Source: Luteimonas aestuarii
GTDB taxonomy: Bacteria > Pseudomonadota > Gammaproteobacteria > Xanthomonadales > Xanthomonadaceae
DNA: 64,000 nucleotides
Assembly: GCF_004357985.1 (NCBI RefSeq)
Contig: NZ_SMTF01000016.1
Coordinates: forward strand, 23,484-87,483
Direction of reading: 5' to 3'
Below the pieces are notes generated by a model. That model had not been told where the DNA came from. It ran no database searches and saw nothing but the letters and a program-made list of their open reading frames with translations. The first letter of the stretch is position 1. Every line of letters begins with the position of its first letter. Positions 36,729 through 45,465 of the stretch are shown piece after piece. The translations under genes were made by a program, and so were the position numbers.

Positions 36729-37262
36729 TCAGGCGGACACAAGGCGTTGCGTGAGGGACAGCCGCTGCGCGTAGACGCGCTGCAACCGGTCGAAGAGGAA
36801 GCGGGAGTCGGGTGCCTGGGCCAGTGCCGCGCGAATCGTGGCGACGCTGGCGTCCAGTTCGGCCAGCACGGCCGGGGTGGTGTCGAGGCCACGCGCGGAC
36901 TCTATTTCGCGCAGCGCCGCCTCGTATTCGCGGGCCATGGCATCGGCCTGCGCGACCAGCAAGCCGTTGCCGGACTGGACGGGGGCGGTGGCGGTGGGAG
37001 GCGTCGCCGTGGCGGGTCCGCCGGGCCGTAGCTGCCAGCCCATGCCGACGGCCAGCGCCAGCACGGCCGCGGCTGCGAACCAGGCGACAGGGTGGCGGCG
37101 CGCCGTGATCGGAGCGACTGCAGCGACCTGCTGCGGCGTGTTGGCGATGCGGTTTGCAATGCCATCCCAGAGGTCGCGTGACGGCGGTGCGTCGGTGCGC
37201 AATCCGCGCAATTGCATGCGCAGCAGGGCGGGCAGGTCGGTGCGGTCGTCAGGTGTGTTCAT
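36729..37262 (-). CDS. Putative anti-sigma factor, one membrane span
   Basis: The 177-residue product has a short cytoplasmic domain (RTDLPALLRMQLRGLRTDAPP), a transmembrane helix near residues 57-78 (VAWFAAAAVLALAVGMGW), and a periplasmic part with Pro/Thr linker and a helical region. Position, size and topology fit an ECF anti-sigma factor although no zinc-finger (HxxxCxxC) is present. It is coupled to the sigma gene by a four-base overlap. The role is inferred mainly from context. Confidence 0.7.
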   Translation of the reverse strand: MNTPDDRTDLPALLRMQLRGLRTDAPPSRDLWDGIANRIANTPQQVAAVAPITARRHPVAWFAAAAVLALAVGMGWQLRPGGPATATPPTATAPVQSGNGLLVAQADAMAREYEAALREIESARGLDTTPAVLAELDASVATIRAALAQAPDSRFLFDRLQRVYAQRLSLTQRLVSA

Positions 37263-37837
37263 GCGTGTGCTTCCAGTCGCGTGCGCAACAGCCTGCGCGC
37301 ACGGTGCAGTTGTGCCTTGGAACTGCCGATGGCCATGTCCAGCGCCTCGGCGATTTCCTCGTGTTTCCAGCCTTCGATGTCGTACAGCACCAGTACCGCG
37401 CGCGCACGGGGCGGCAGCGAGGACACCGCCTGTTCCAGGTCCATCGACAGCGCGGTGTGCTGGCCGGCGGTGTCGTGCGTGCCGAAGCCGTCCACCGCGT
37501 CCTCGTCGTTGTCGATCCCGGGCGCGCTGCGCCGGCTTCGCAGTTCCATCAGCGCGGTATTGGCGGCCAGGCGATGCAGCCAGGTGCCGAAGGCGCTCTC
37601 GAAGCGGAACCCGGGCAGCGCCTGCCAGGCGCGGACGAAGGCTTCCTGGGTCAGGTCCTCGGCACGGCTGTGCTGGTGGCCCACCAGCCGCAGGATCACG
37701 CCGTGCACCCGACCCGCATGGCGTCGGTAGAGCGCTTCGAACGCAAACGCATCGCCACTGGCGCTGGCCCGGACCAGGGCATGGTCGTCGTCGTTCGCGG
37801 CCGCAACGGGGGCCAGGCAGGTGGAGGCATCGGTCAT
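37259..37837 (-). CDS. ECF sigma factor (RpoE family)
   Basis: The 192-residue product has sigma-70 region 2 (AFEALYRRHAGRVHG, then DLTQEAFVRAWQALPGFR) and region 4 (ARAVLVLYDIEGWKHEEIAEALD with the recognition helix IGSSKAQLHRARRLLR). It directs RNA polymerase to promoters it controls, presumably including its own operon. Three in-frame start codons are possible (37858, 37852, 37837); the last was chosen because upstream residues are not conserved in the family, but no start has a strong ribosome site. Confidence 0.88.
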   Translation of the reverse strand: MTDASTCLAPVAAANDDDHALVRASASGDAFAFEALYRRHAGRVHGVILRLVGHQHSRAEDLTQEAFVRAWQALPGFRFESAFGTWLHRLAANTALMELRSRRSAPGIDNDEDAVDGFGTHDTAGQHTALSMDLEQAVSSLPPRARAVLVLYDIEGWKHEEIAEALDMAIGSSKAQLHRARRLLRTRLEAHA

Positions 37838-37911
37838 GGTTGCGGTCAGCATAGCCATTGGGATGCGGGCCGGTGGCGGAGGGTTTAAGACAATGCCGCA
37901 TGCGCGGTGGC

Positions 37912-37976
37912 GCAGGTCCGATGCCACCGCAAGTCGCGGCCCGATATCCGCTTGCTTGCGGTGGCATCGGACCTGC
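37912..37976. repeat. Repeat family locus 2, single hairpin A
   Basis: A perfect 22-base-pair stem (left arm GCAGGTCCGATGCCACCG followed by CAAG) surrounds a loop beginning TCGCGGCCCGATATCC. It is followed by a 38-base stretch, GACAGATCCTTGCGCG on to AAGCGGCGC, shared with locus 3. Hairpin B is missing here and the tail resembles the end of locus 3. It lies in the 302-base region between the sigma factor and the fumarase genes, which are divergent; nothing else is recognised there. Confidence 0.85.
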
Positions 37977-38104
37977 CGGACAGATCCTTGCGCGTTCGGC
38001 AAAGGCGAAGCGGCGCGGTCGTGGCCCGGCGGGGCGCCTTGGGTGTCCAGGACTCGGGGGAAGAAGTTTTTTCGCATGGCCCGAAGGCCGGATGCCGCAT
38101 TGCG

Positions 38105-38110
38105 TAAAAT
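38105..38110 (+). promoter_or_regulatory. Possible -10 element of the fumarase gene
   Basis: TAAAAT occurs 30 bases upstream of the chosen start, in AT-rich context GTAAAATACGG. No convincing -35 was found at 16-18 bases, so this is a weak call. Confidence 0.35.
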
Positions 38111-38139
38111 ACGGGTTCCCGCCAGCCACCAAGCCCGCC

Positions 38140-39660
38140 GTGACCTCGATCAAGCAGGAAGACCTCGTCCAGTCCGTCGCCGATGCGCTGCAGTACATCA
38201 GCTACTACCACCCTGTCGACTACATCAAGAGCCTCGCCGCCGCCTACGAACGCGAGGAATCGCCGGCCGCCAAGGACGCGATGGCGCAGATCCTGATCAA
38301 CTCGCGCATGTGCGCCGAGGGCCATCGCCCGATCTGCCAGGACACCGGCATCGTCACCGTGTTCCTCGAAGTGGGCATGGACGTGCGCTGGGAAGGCTTC
38401 ACCGGCTCGCTGGAGGATGCGGTGAACGAAGGCGTGCGCCGCGCCTACCACCACCCGGACAACAAGCTGCGCGCCAGCGTGCTGGCGGATCCCGCGGGCA
38501 AGCGCGCCAACACGAAGGACAACACGCCAGCGGTGGTCAACGTGAAGATCGTGCCTGGCGACAAGCTCGACGTGATCGTCGCGGCCAAGGGCGGCGGTTC
38601 CGAGGCGAAGTCCAAGTTCGCCATGCTCAACCCGTCCGACTCGATCGTCGACTGGGTGCTCAAGACCGTGCCGACGATGGGCGCCGGCTGGTGTCCGCCG
38701 GGCATGCTGGGCATCGGCATCGGCGGCACCGCCGAGAAGGCGATGCTGCTGGCGAAGGAATCGCTGATGGAGCACATCGACATCCAGGAACTGATCGCGC
38801 GCGGCCCGTCCGACAAGGTCGAGGAACTTCGGCTGGAACTGTACGAAAAGGTCAACGCACTGGGCATCGGCGCGCAGGGCCTGGGCGGCCTGACCACCGT
38901 GCTCGACGTCAAGATCAAGGATTACCCCACGCATGCGGCCAACCTGCCCGTGGCGATGATCCCCAACTGCGCCGCCACCCGCCACGCGCACTTCACGATG
39001 GACGGCAGCGGGCCGGTGTCGCTCGAGCCGCCGTCGCTGGACGACTGGCCCAAGCTGACCTACAACCCGCAGAACGCGCGGCGTGTGGACCTCGACACCA
39101 TCACCCCGGAGGACGTGCTGGCCTTCAAGCCCGGTGAAGTGCTGCTGCTCAACGGCAGGATGCTCACCGGCCGCGACGCCGCGCACAAGCGCATGGTGGA
39201 GATGCTCGACAAGGGCGAGCCGTTGCCGGTCGACCTGAAGGGCCGCTTCATCTACTACGTGGGTCCGGTCGATCCGGTGCGCGATGAGGTCGTCGGCCCC
39301 GCAGGCCCCACCACTGCGACGCGAATGGACAAGTTCACCGAGCAGGTGCTGGCGCAGACCGGCCTGCTGGGCATGATCGGCAAGGCCGAGCGCGGCCCCG
39401 TCGCGCTGGACGCCATCCGCAGGCACAAGTCGGTGTACCTGATGGCGGTCGGCGGCTCGGCCTACCTGGTGTCGAAGGCGATCAAGGCGGCGAAGGTGGT
39501 CGGGTTCGCCGACCTCGGCATGGAGGCGATCTACGAGTTCGAGGTCAAGGACATGCCGGTGACGGTGGCCGTGGACTCGACCGGTGAGTCGGTGCATCGC
39601 ACCGGGCCGCGCGAGTGGCAGGCGCGGATCGGCAAGATCCCGGTGGTCGAGATCGCCTGA
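38140..39660 (+). CDS. fumA: Fumarate hydratase, class I (iron-sulfur)
   Basis: Class I fumarase interconverts fumarate and L-malate with an oxygen-sensitive 4Fe-4S cluster. The 506 residues fit the family; cluster cysteines are expected among CAEGHRPICQDTG, GWCPPGM and IPNCAATRHAHF. The GGSEAKSKFAMLNP and VGPAGPTTATRMDKF blocks are typical. The start is taken as GTG giving MTSIKQEDL, which matches homologues, although no strong ribosome site is visible. It is flanked upstream by repeat locus 2 and downstream by a GST gene. Confidence 0.93.
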   Translation: MTSIKQEDLVQSVADALQYISYYHPVDYIKSLAAAYEREESPAAKDAMAQILINSRMCAEGHRPICQDTGIVTVFLEVGMDVRWEGFTGSLEDAVNEGVRRAYHHPDNKLRASVLADPAGKRANTKDNTPAVVNVKIVPGDKLDVIVAAKGGGSEAKSKFAMLNPSDSIVDWVLKTVPTMGAGWCPPGMLGIGIGGTAEKAMLLAKESLMEHIDIQELIARGPSDKVEELRLELYEKVNALGIGAQGLGGLTTVLDVKIKDYPTHAANLPVAMIPNCAATRHAHFTMDGSGPVSLEPPSLDDWPKLTYNPQNARRVDLDTITPEDVLAFKPGEVLLLNGRMLTGRDAAHKRMVEMLDKGEPLPVDLKGRFIYYVGPVDPVRDEVVGPAGPTTATRMDKFTEQVLAQTGLLGMIGKAERGPVALDAIRRHKSVYLMAVGGSAYLVSKAIKAAKVVGFADLGMEAIYEFEVKDMPVTVAVDSTGESVHRTGPREWQARIGKIPVVEIA

Positions 39661-39730
39661 CCCGGAGTTCGCGGGAAACCGGCTGCATGCCGGCTTCGCG
39701 TTCTGCTGAAATCCCGAACGGAGGTTTGTG

Positions 39731-40366
39731 ATGTCTGTTGCCCTCTACGGCTCGAAGAGCACGGCATCGCTGGTCGTGCACTGGCTGCTGGTCGAGCTGG
39801 GCCTCGAACACGAGCTGCGCATGCTCGACTTCGAGGCGCGCGAGCAGAAATCGCCGGAATACCTCGCGCTCAATCCACAGGGTCGCGTGCCGACGTTGGT
39901 CATCGATGGCCAGCCGATCACCGAAGCCGCCGCCATCGCGATGCACCTCGCCGACCTGCACCCGGCGGCCGGGCTGGCACCTGCCGTCGGCAGCCCGCTG
40001 CGCGCCCGATACTACCGCTGGATGTTCTTCTGCGCGAATACGCTGCAGCCCGCCTATCGCGACTGGTTCTACCCGTCCGAACCGGCAGGCGAGGGCAACA
40101 TCGAGGCTGCCAGGGTGCAGGCGCGACTCGAGCTGGAAGCCGCGTGGCAACTGGTCGCCGACCATCTGGATACCGATGGGCCGTATTTGCTGGGCGAGCA
40201 GCGCTCGGCGGCGGATTTCATGCTGACCATGCTGATGCGCTGGTCGCGCAACATGCCCCGGCCCGCGGAGACCTGGCCATCGCTGCACGCGCACGCCGCG
40301 CGGATGAAGGCGTTGCCGAGCTTCGCCGAGACGTACCGCCGCGAAGGCATCACCGACTGGACCTGA
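39731..40366 (+). CDS. Glutathione S-transferase family protein
   Basis: The 211-residue protein has the GST N-terminal domain (VALYGSKSTASLVVHWLLVELGL, then NPQGRVPTLVIDGQPITEAAAIAMHLAD, with the Glu-Ala serine-like position) and an all-helical C-terminal domain ending AETYRREGITDWT. GGAGG lies six bases before ATG 39731. It is unlike the other two GSTs in the window at sequence level. Substrate unknown. It follows fumarase after 70 bases. Confidence 0.87.
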   Translation: MSVALYGSKSTASLVVHWLLVELGLEHELRMLDFEAREQKSPEYLALNPQGRVPTLVIDGQPITEAAAIAMHLADLHPAAGLAPAVGSPLRARYYRWMFFCANTLQPAYRDWFYPSEPAGEGNIEAARVQARLELEAAWQLVADHLDTDGPYLLGEQRSAADFMLTMLMRWSRNMPRPAETWPSLHAHAARMKALPSFAETYRREGITDWT

Positions 40367-40409
40367 CCTGCGCTTCCGGTCCCCGCCCGGGTCCCGCGGT
40401 GCGTGACGC

Positions 40410-41675
40410 CTACAGCTGCGAACGGATCGGGCGCAGCACGCCTTCGGCGAACTTCTGCAGCAACGGGCGCCGACGCCAGGCGGCGTGGTCGTAGGGCCGT
40501 GCCTGTGCCAGGTCGGCTTCGAACATTGCCGTCATTTGCGCGGCGAAGCCGCGGTCGTAGATGTTCAGGCTGGCCTCGTCGTTGAGGCGGAATGAGCGCA
40601 TGTCGAAGTTGGTCGATCCCACCGAGACCAGTTCGCCATCGACCACCAGCAGCTTGACGTGGATCATGGTGGGCGCGTACTCGCTGATCTGCACGCCGGC
40701 CTGTAGCAGCCGGCCCCACGATGCCTTGGACGTGCGCTTCACCGTTTCCGAGTCGATGTGCGGGCCGGGGACCAGCACGCGCACGCGCACCCCGCGTCCG
40801 CGCGCTGCGAGCAGGGCGTCGACCATCAGCGCATCCGGGACGAAGTACGCGGCGCTGAGGTCGATGCTGTGCTCGGCCGCCGCGATGGCGGTGAGGTACA
40901 TCAGGTGCATGCTTTCGCTGCCACCCGCGGGCGACGCCACGAACAGGTGCGCATCCGTCCCGTCCGAGGGCGCCAGTTCCGGGAAGTACGCCGGGCCGTT
41001 GAGCAGTTCGCCGGTGGTCTTGATCCAGTTGTCGTTGAACGCCGCCTGCATCTGAGCGACCACCGGCCCATCGATGCGAAAGTGCACCTCGCGCCAATGG
41101 TCCGGGTCCTGCGCGTGGCCGGTCCATTGGTCGGCGATGCCGACGCCGCCGGTAAAGCCGACCTGGCCGTCCACCACCAGCAGCTTGCGGTGGGTACGGT
41201 TGTTCATGCGACCCAGGTTGTACCAGTGCAGCGGACGGTACCGTTCGACTCGCACGCCGGCCTGCTCCATCCTGCGAAGCAAGGCCTGGTCCATCTTCAG
41301 GCTGCCCACCCAATCGACCACCAGGTGCACCGCAACGCCGTCGCGCGCGCGCTCGGCCAGTGCATCGGCGAACTCACCGCCGATGTCGCCGGACCAGTAG
41401 ATGTAGGTTTCCATGTTGATGTTGCGCCGCGCGCCGCGGATCGCCGCCAGCATCGCCGGGAAGATCTCGTCCCCGTTCTGGAACGCCTGCACGCGGTTTC
41501 CGCCCAGGATCGACGGCCCCAGCAAGACGGACATCTCACGCCGGAACTGCGGGTCGGACACCCCATGCCGGTGTTCGACCTTCCTGTCGATCTTCTTTTC
41601 CGGCGTGGTGAAGTTCATCGCCACCACCACGCACAGCACCGTGATCAGGATCGTCAGCACGATAATCCACGGCAT
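40410..41675 (-). CDS. Cardiolipin synthase-like phospholipase D-family protein
   Basis: The 421-residue protein has one N-terminal transmembrane helix (residues 3-20) and two PLD half-sites with HxK motifs, THRKLLVVDG (His162) and IHVKLLVVDG (His339), plus the GSTNFDMRSF signature. The arrangement suits a bacterial cardiolipin synthase of the ClsA/ClsB group, which joins two phosphatidylglycerols or PG and PE. It ends the operon DUF456-mscS-pldA-cls, 108 bases after pldA. Confidence 0.87.
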   Translation of the reverse strand: MPWIIVLTILITVLCVVVAMNFTTPEKKIDRKVEHRHGVSDPQFRREMSVLLGPSILGGNRVQAFQNGDEIFPAMLAAIRGARRNINMETYIYWSGDIGGEFADALAERARDGVAVHLVVDWVGSLKMDQALLRRMEQAGVRVERYRPLHWYNLGRMNNRTHRKLLVVDGQVGFTGGVGIADQWTGHAQDPDHWREVHFRIDGPVVAQMQAAFNDNWIKTTGELLNGPAYFPELAPSDGTDAHLFVASPAGGSESMHLMYLTAIAAAEHSIDLSAAYFVPDALMVDALLAARGRGVRVRVLVPGPHIDSETVKRTSKASWGRLLQAGVQISEYAPTMIHVKLLVVDGELVSVGSTNFDMRSFRLNDEASLNIYDRGFAAQMTAMFEADLAQARPYDHAAWRRRPLLQKFAEGVLRPIRSQL

Positions 41676-41783
41676 GGAGGTTGCGCTCCGGAGGTCTGGT
41701 GAGAAGGCGGGCGCGCGCACTCTGCTGAATGCGCTGCATGGAGTGCGTGAAGTACCGCGTGGGAAAGGCGGCCTCCGGCCGCG

Positions 41784-42938
41784 TCAGTCCGGCTGGCTGA
41801 ACCACTCCTCCAGGGAAATGCCCAGCCCGACGTAGGTCGCCTTGTGGTTGTAGTCGATCAGGCTTTCGCCGTAGCCGTGGAAGACCTGCAGGTGGCCACG
41901 CATCGGCAGGCGCGCGTGCGGCGTCAGCGGGAAGCCCCAGTTGAACTGCAGCGCGCCGCGCGAGCGGTCGCCGCCACGCAGCGAATGCCGGGCCATCAGC
42001 GAGAACTCGTTGCGGCCGCGGATGTGGGTGAGGGTGGCGTCGCCCCGGCCCACGTAATCCTCGATCCCCGGGTTGTCGTCGTCGTTGCCGTCGGAAATGC
42101 GCACCCAGGGGCGCAGCATCAGCGCCCAATCCTCGCGGTCCAGGCCGATATTGAACATCAGCCGGTTCCAGCTGCGCGACAGCGGGTCCTCGCGGCCGTT
42201 GGACTGGTGGTTGATGCCCACCGCTGTCATGCGTCCGTTCCAGCCCAGCAGGTGGTAGCCGTTGCGGAAGACCAGCAGCACTTCCGGTTCGTAGTTGGTC
42301 TCGCGGAACGGGCGCGATTCCTCGCCGTTGTAGACCTGCCAGCGCGAGCTCTGGGTGTAGCCCATCCAGATGTCGCCGTTGTCCCCGAACAGGTTCTCGA
42401 CCGCCTTGGTCTTGAAACTGAGCTGGAACTTGGTTTCCAGAGCATCCAGCCCCATCGGGGTGGTGACGGTGTTGTCCGGGTTGCGCGAACTGGGCATGTC
42501 GTTGACATCCGATGTCCAGAACGCGGGCAGCAGGTACACCGGCTTGTAGGCACGGAAGTTGAAGATCCCGCGCTTGGAGTCCTTCGCCAGCTCCCAACGG
42601 CTGTCGAGCAGCGAGCCGCGGCCGGCATTGGCGATGGCGTCGCGGTAGGCGGCATCCTCGTGCACGAACAGCGTGTCGCCGCGGCTGTCGCGCGTTTCGC
42701 GACCGCGGCGGGTGGCGCCGCCTTCCGCCTTCGCTGCCTCCAGCGCCTCGCGTGCCGCACGCGCCGCTTCGTCGGCCTCGACGGGGGTGATGCTGGCGCG
42801 TCCGGCTGCGTTGTCGTAGCAGGCCAGCCGCTCCAGGTCGCTCTGGATCAGCACGCAAGCCGACACGTCGCCATCCTGCGCGGCGACACTTGCGCATGCG
42901 GCGGCCAGCGGTATCAGCAGGACGAGGCGCGGGGTCAT
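41784..42938 (-). CDS. pldA: Outer-membrane phospholipase A1, PldA-like
   Basis: The 384-residue protein has a signal peptide (LVLLIPLAAACASVAAQ) and the PldA active site NHQSNGR (Asn243, His244, Ser246). Upstream, a 100-residue Ala/Glu/Arg-rich segment precedes the barrel, which ends with FxGLGISLEEWF and a terminal Pro-Asp. The enzyme hydrolyses phospholipids that reach the outer leaflet and is active as a dimer. It is coupled by a four-base overlap to the MscS-type gene. Confidence 0.9.
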   Translation of the reverse strand: MTPRLVLLIPLAAACASVAAQDGDVSACVLIQSDLERLACYDNAAGRASITPVEADEAARAAREALEAAKAEGGATRRGRETRDSRGDTLFVHEDAAYRDAIANAGRGSLLDSRWELAKDSKRGIFNFRAYKPVYLLPAFWTSDVNDMPSSRNPDNTVTTPMGLDALETKFQLSFKTKAVENLFGDNGDIWMGYTQSSRWQVYNGEESRPFRETNYEPEVLLVFRNGYHLLGWNGRMTAVGINHQSNGREDPLSRSWNRLMFNIGLDREDWALMLRPWVRISDGNDDDNPGIEDYVGRGDATLTHIRGRNEFSLMARHSLRGGDRSRGALQFNWGFPLTPHARLPMRGHLQVFHGYGESLIDYNHKATYVGLGISLEEWFSQPD

Positions 42939-44086
42939 GGCGGGGTGGGGCCCGGCTTCAGCAGGTTGCGGCCATCGTCCATCTGCTCCTGCGCCTGCGC
43001 AAGCTGTTCGTCGATGTCGCGATTGACCGAGGTGTCGGCATCGGCGACATGCACCGGCTCCGGCGCGGTCGCCCCGATGTCGGCGCCCGCTGGCTGATCG
43101 CGGGTGACCCTCACGTGCTGCACCGTCCGCGGCTGCTCGATGCCGGCACGGGTGAACTCCGCCTTGACCCGGCGGATGGCCTCGGTGCGCACCTTGCCCA
43201 TGTCGCTGGCACGCTGGTCCACCCAGCCGAAGAACTGCAGCACGATGCCGTTGGGCGTGAACTCGGCGACCGACCAGGACGGTCCGGGATCGGCCAGCAC
43301 GCCCTCGACACTGGCGATCTGCGACAGCGCCAGCGCATGCGACACCCGGATCGACTGGCTGGCATCGATGCTGATGCGGAACTCGAAGCGCCGCCGCGGG
43401 TTGGTGGTGAAGTTGAGGATGACCGCCTTGAACACCAGCGCGTTGGGCAACCGCAGTTCGTTGCCGTCCATCGTCATCAGGAGGGTGGCGCGCGAGGTCA
43501 GGGCCACCACGCGCCCCTCGTGCGCATCGATGCGCACGTGGTCGCGCGGGTTGAATGGCTTGCGCAGGCTGAGCAGCACGCTGGCGATGTAGTTCTCGGC
43601 AATGTCCCTGAAGGCGAAGCCGATCACCAGGCCGACCACGCCGGCCGACCCCAGCACGGCGCCGACCGCCGCGGTTGCGCCCAGCAGGTCCAGCGCCAGC
43701 ACTACGCCCAGCACGACGATCAGGCTGCGGACGATCATCCGGATCAGCCCATCCATGTACGGGTTGTGGGTACGCAGGCGCAGCCAATGCAGGCGGCGCG
43801 CGACGAAGCCACTGATCCACGACGTGGCCAACACGATCAGGATCGCCACCAGCAGGAGCGGCGAGAAGGCGACCAGCTCGACCAGCTTCGCCCGCACGCG
43901 GTCGAGCGTGGTGTCGAACTGGCGGCCGACGTCGACCACCTCCGGCGCCTCCGTGGTTGCAACGGCTGCAGGCGTCGCGTCCTGCAGTTCCTTCGCCCAG
44001 CCCGCGGGCGCGGCGAAGAGGCAAGCCATGGCACAGAGGATGGCGATGCTGCGGAGCAAGACGATGGGCATGGGCGGGTTCGGCAT
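42935..44086 (-). CDS. Small-conductance mechanosensitive channel, MscS family
   Basis: The 383-residue protein has a signal-like N-terminus (CLFAAPAGWA) and about three to four membrane helices, including the pore helix (GATAAVGAVLGSAGVVGLVIGFAFRDIAENYIASV, rich in Gly/Ala), and then a soluble vestibule domain (DHVRIDAHEGRVVALTSRATLLMTMDGNEL). The C-terminus is a charged tail (QEQMDDGRNLL). It releases solutes under hypo-osmotic shock. It sits between DUF456 (35 bases upstream) and pldA (overlap). Confidence 0.88.
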   Translation of the reverse strand: MPNPPMPIVLLRSIAILCAMACLFAAPAGWAKELQDATPAAVATTEAPEVVDVGRQFDTTLDRVRAKLVELVAFSPLLLVAILIVLATSWISGFVARRLHWLRLRTHNPYMDGLIRMIVRSLIVVLGVVLALDLLGATAAVGAVLGSAGVVGLVIGFAFRDIAENYIASVLLSLRKPFNPRDHVRIDAHEGRVVALTSRATLLMTMDGNELRLPNALVFKAVILNFTTNPRRRFEFRISIDASQSIRVSHALALSQIASVEGVLADPGPSWSVAEFTPNGIVLQFFGWVDQRASDMGKVRTEAIRRVKAEFTRAGIEQPRTVQHVRVTRDQPAGADIGATAPEPVHVADADTSVNRDIDEQLAQAQEQMDDGRNLLKPGPTPP

Positions 44087-44121
44087 TGCGAGTGACGATA
44101 CGTTGGATGACGCGTGGCCAG

Positions 44122-44622
44122 CTACAGCCACCAGGCCAGCACGAAGATGCCGATCATGGCAAAGGCCAGCATGAGTTTCAGCGCCGTGCCGAGTGCGATG
44201 CCGAGCCAGGTGCCGAAGCCGACCCGCGTGGCATGCCCGAGCTGCTGGCGGCCGAGGCGTCGTTGCGCGACCAGTTCGCCCACCAGCGCGCCCACGAACG
44301 GGCCCGCGAACAGGCCGGGCAAGCCGAAGAACAGGCCAGCGAACGTACCGATCACCGCACCGAACAGCGCCGTGCGGCTGGCACCCACCCGCTTGGCGCC
44401 CAACGCCGTGGCCCAGAAGTCGATCACCAGCGACAATGCCGTCAGCAGCCCCAGCGCGACGATCGTGCCCACGCCAATATGCTCGAACCCCCCGGCCCAG
44501 GCGCCGAGCAGCATGCCGGCGAACATCAGCGGCAGGCCGGGCAAGGCAGGCAGGATGGTGCCGAGCAGGCCGACGATGACCAGCAGCGCGGCGATGGCGT
44601 AGAGGATCGGTTGCGCGTCCAT
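44122..44622 (-). CDS. DUF456 integral membrane protein
   Basis: The 166-residue protein has four to five hydrophobic helices rich in glycine, with the DUF456 pattern LPGLPLMFAGMLLGAWAGGF and the Gly/Phe-rich stretch GTFAGLFFGLPGLFAGPFVGALVGEL. The function of the family is unknown. It is the first gene of the mscS-pldA-cls operon. The ATG giving MDAQPILYA was chosen; an upstream extension is Arg-rich. Confidence 0.8.
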   Translation of the reverse strand: MDAQPILYAIAALLVIVGLLGTILPALPGLPLMFAGMLLGAWAGGFEHIGVGTIVALGLLTALSLVIDFWATALGAKRVGASRTALFGAVIGTFAGLFFGLPGLFAGPFVGALVGELVAQRRLGRQQLGHATRVGFGTWLGIALGTALKLMLAFAMIGIFVLAWWL

Positions 44623-44728
44623 GGAAGACCGGAGGTGGAGCGCCGCCGCGCGACGCGAGGCAGGCATTGTCACAGAGCCCGTCGCCAGGTGCATGCCGCG
44701 CGCGAAGCGCGGCGTCGGTCCAGATGCA

Positions 44729-44755
44729 GGAAGCCCGGCACAAGGCCGGGCTTCC
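44729..44755 (-). terminator. Hairpin after the glycine-zipper lipoprotein gene
   Basis: GGAAGCCCGGC and GCCGGGCTTCC pair around a five-base loop, 60 bases beyond the stop of the lipoprotein gene on the minus strand. It has no T-tract, so it may be a weak or Rho-assisted terminator. Confidence 0.5.
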
Positions 44756-44814
44756 GGGGCAGGACACGTAGCGTCCCGCCAATGGAGATCTGTCAGGCCG
44801 GTACGGGCGGCAGA

Positions 44815-45276
44815 TCAGTACAGGCGCGCCTGGCCGTTCTGGATGCGGACGTACGAGCCCTGGCGGATGCCATTGAGACTGCTCTGGTTGACGACCGTGG
44901 TGCGGCCATCTTCCATGCGCACATGGACGTTGTAGCCAGCGCCTTCGACGCGGTTCTGGATGGCGTTGCCGGCGACCGCGCCGCCAATAGCGCCTGCGGC
45001 GGTAGCGGTGTTCCGCCGACCTTCGCTGTCGGTATTGCTGCGTGCGAGTTCGCGACCCGCCACCGCGCCGACGATGCCGCCGATCAGGGGTCCGGCCACG
45101 TTGGGATTGGTGTTGCCGGCCTGCTCGATGGCGACGACCGTGCCGCAGTCGTAGCAACGCGCCGACTGTGGCGCAGTGCCGTAGCCGCTGGAATAGCCGG
45201 GCGAAGACGTGCTGGCGCAGCCGGCAAGCAGGGTGCTGGCAACGATGGCCGATGCGGCGAGGAGTCGGGTGTTCAT
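44815..45276 (-). CDS. Glycine-zipper outer-membrane lipoprotein
   Basis: The 153-residue product has a lipobox (LLAGC, Cys20), then a low-complexity linker with two cysteines, the glycine-zipper helix pair (NVAGPLIGGIVGAVAG and TAAGAIGGAVAGNAI), and a C-terminal beta segment. It resembles SlyB/Pcp-type lipoproteins that stabilise the outer membrane. The C-terminal region (VNQSSLNGIRQGSYVRIQNG) fits the 17-kDa antigen-type fold. It is monocistronic and lies between the cytochrome c and DUF456 genes. Confidence 0.85.
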   Translation of the reverse strand: MNTRLLAASAIVASTLLAGCASTSSPGYSSGYGTAPQSARCYDCGTVVAIEQAGNTNPNVAGPLIGGIVGAVAGRELARSNTDSEGRRNTATAAGAIGGAVAGNAIQNRVEGAGYNVHVRMEDGRTTVVNQSSLNGIRQGSYVRIQNGQARLY

Positions 45277-45465
45277 GGCGTTCTCCGTGATGTGCTGGCT
45301 GCGGAAACGATGCGCTTCCGTTGCCAGCGACACTAGGACGCGCAGCGTGAATGCCGCGGCAATCCTCGCCGTTCCGACGCCCTTCGACGTGGTGCCGTGC
45401 AGGCACGATTCAGCCGGCGGTGAAGGCGATGCGAAACCGTCGGCGCGTGGGCGGGCCGTGGAAAT

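Noticed and set aside
36838..37854. 338-codon plus-strand open frame
   Set aside because: Antisense shadow of the anti-sigma and sigma genes.
42935..45406. 823-codon continuous frame on the minus strand
   Set aside because: Only the last part is the MscS gene; the upstream part crosses the DUF456 and lipoprotein genes in the wrong frame.
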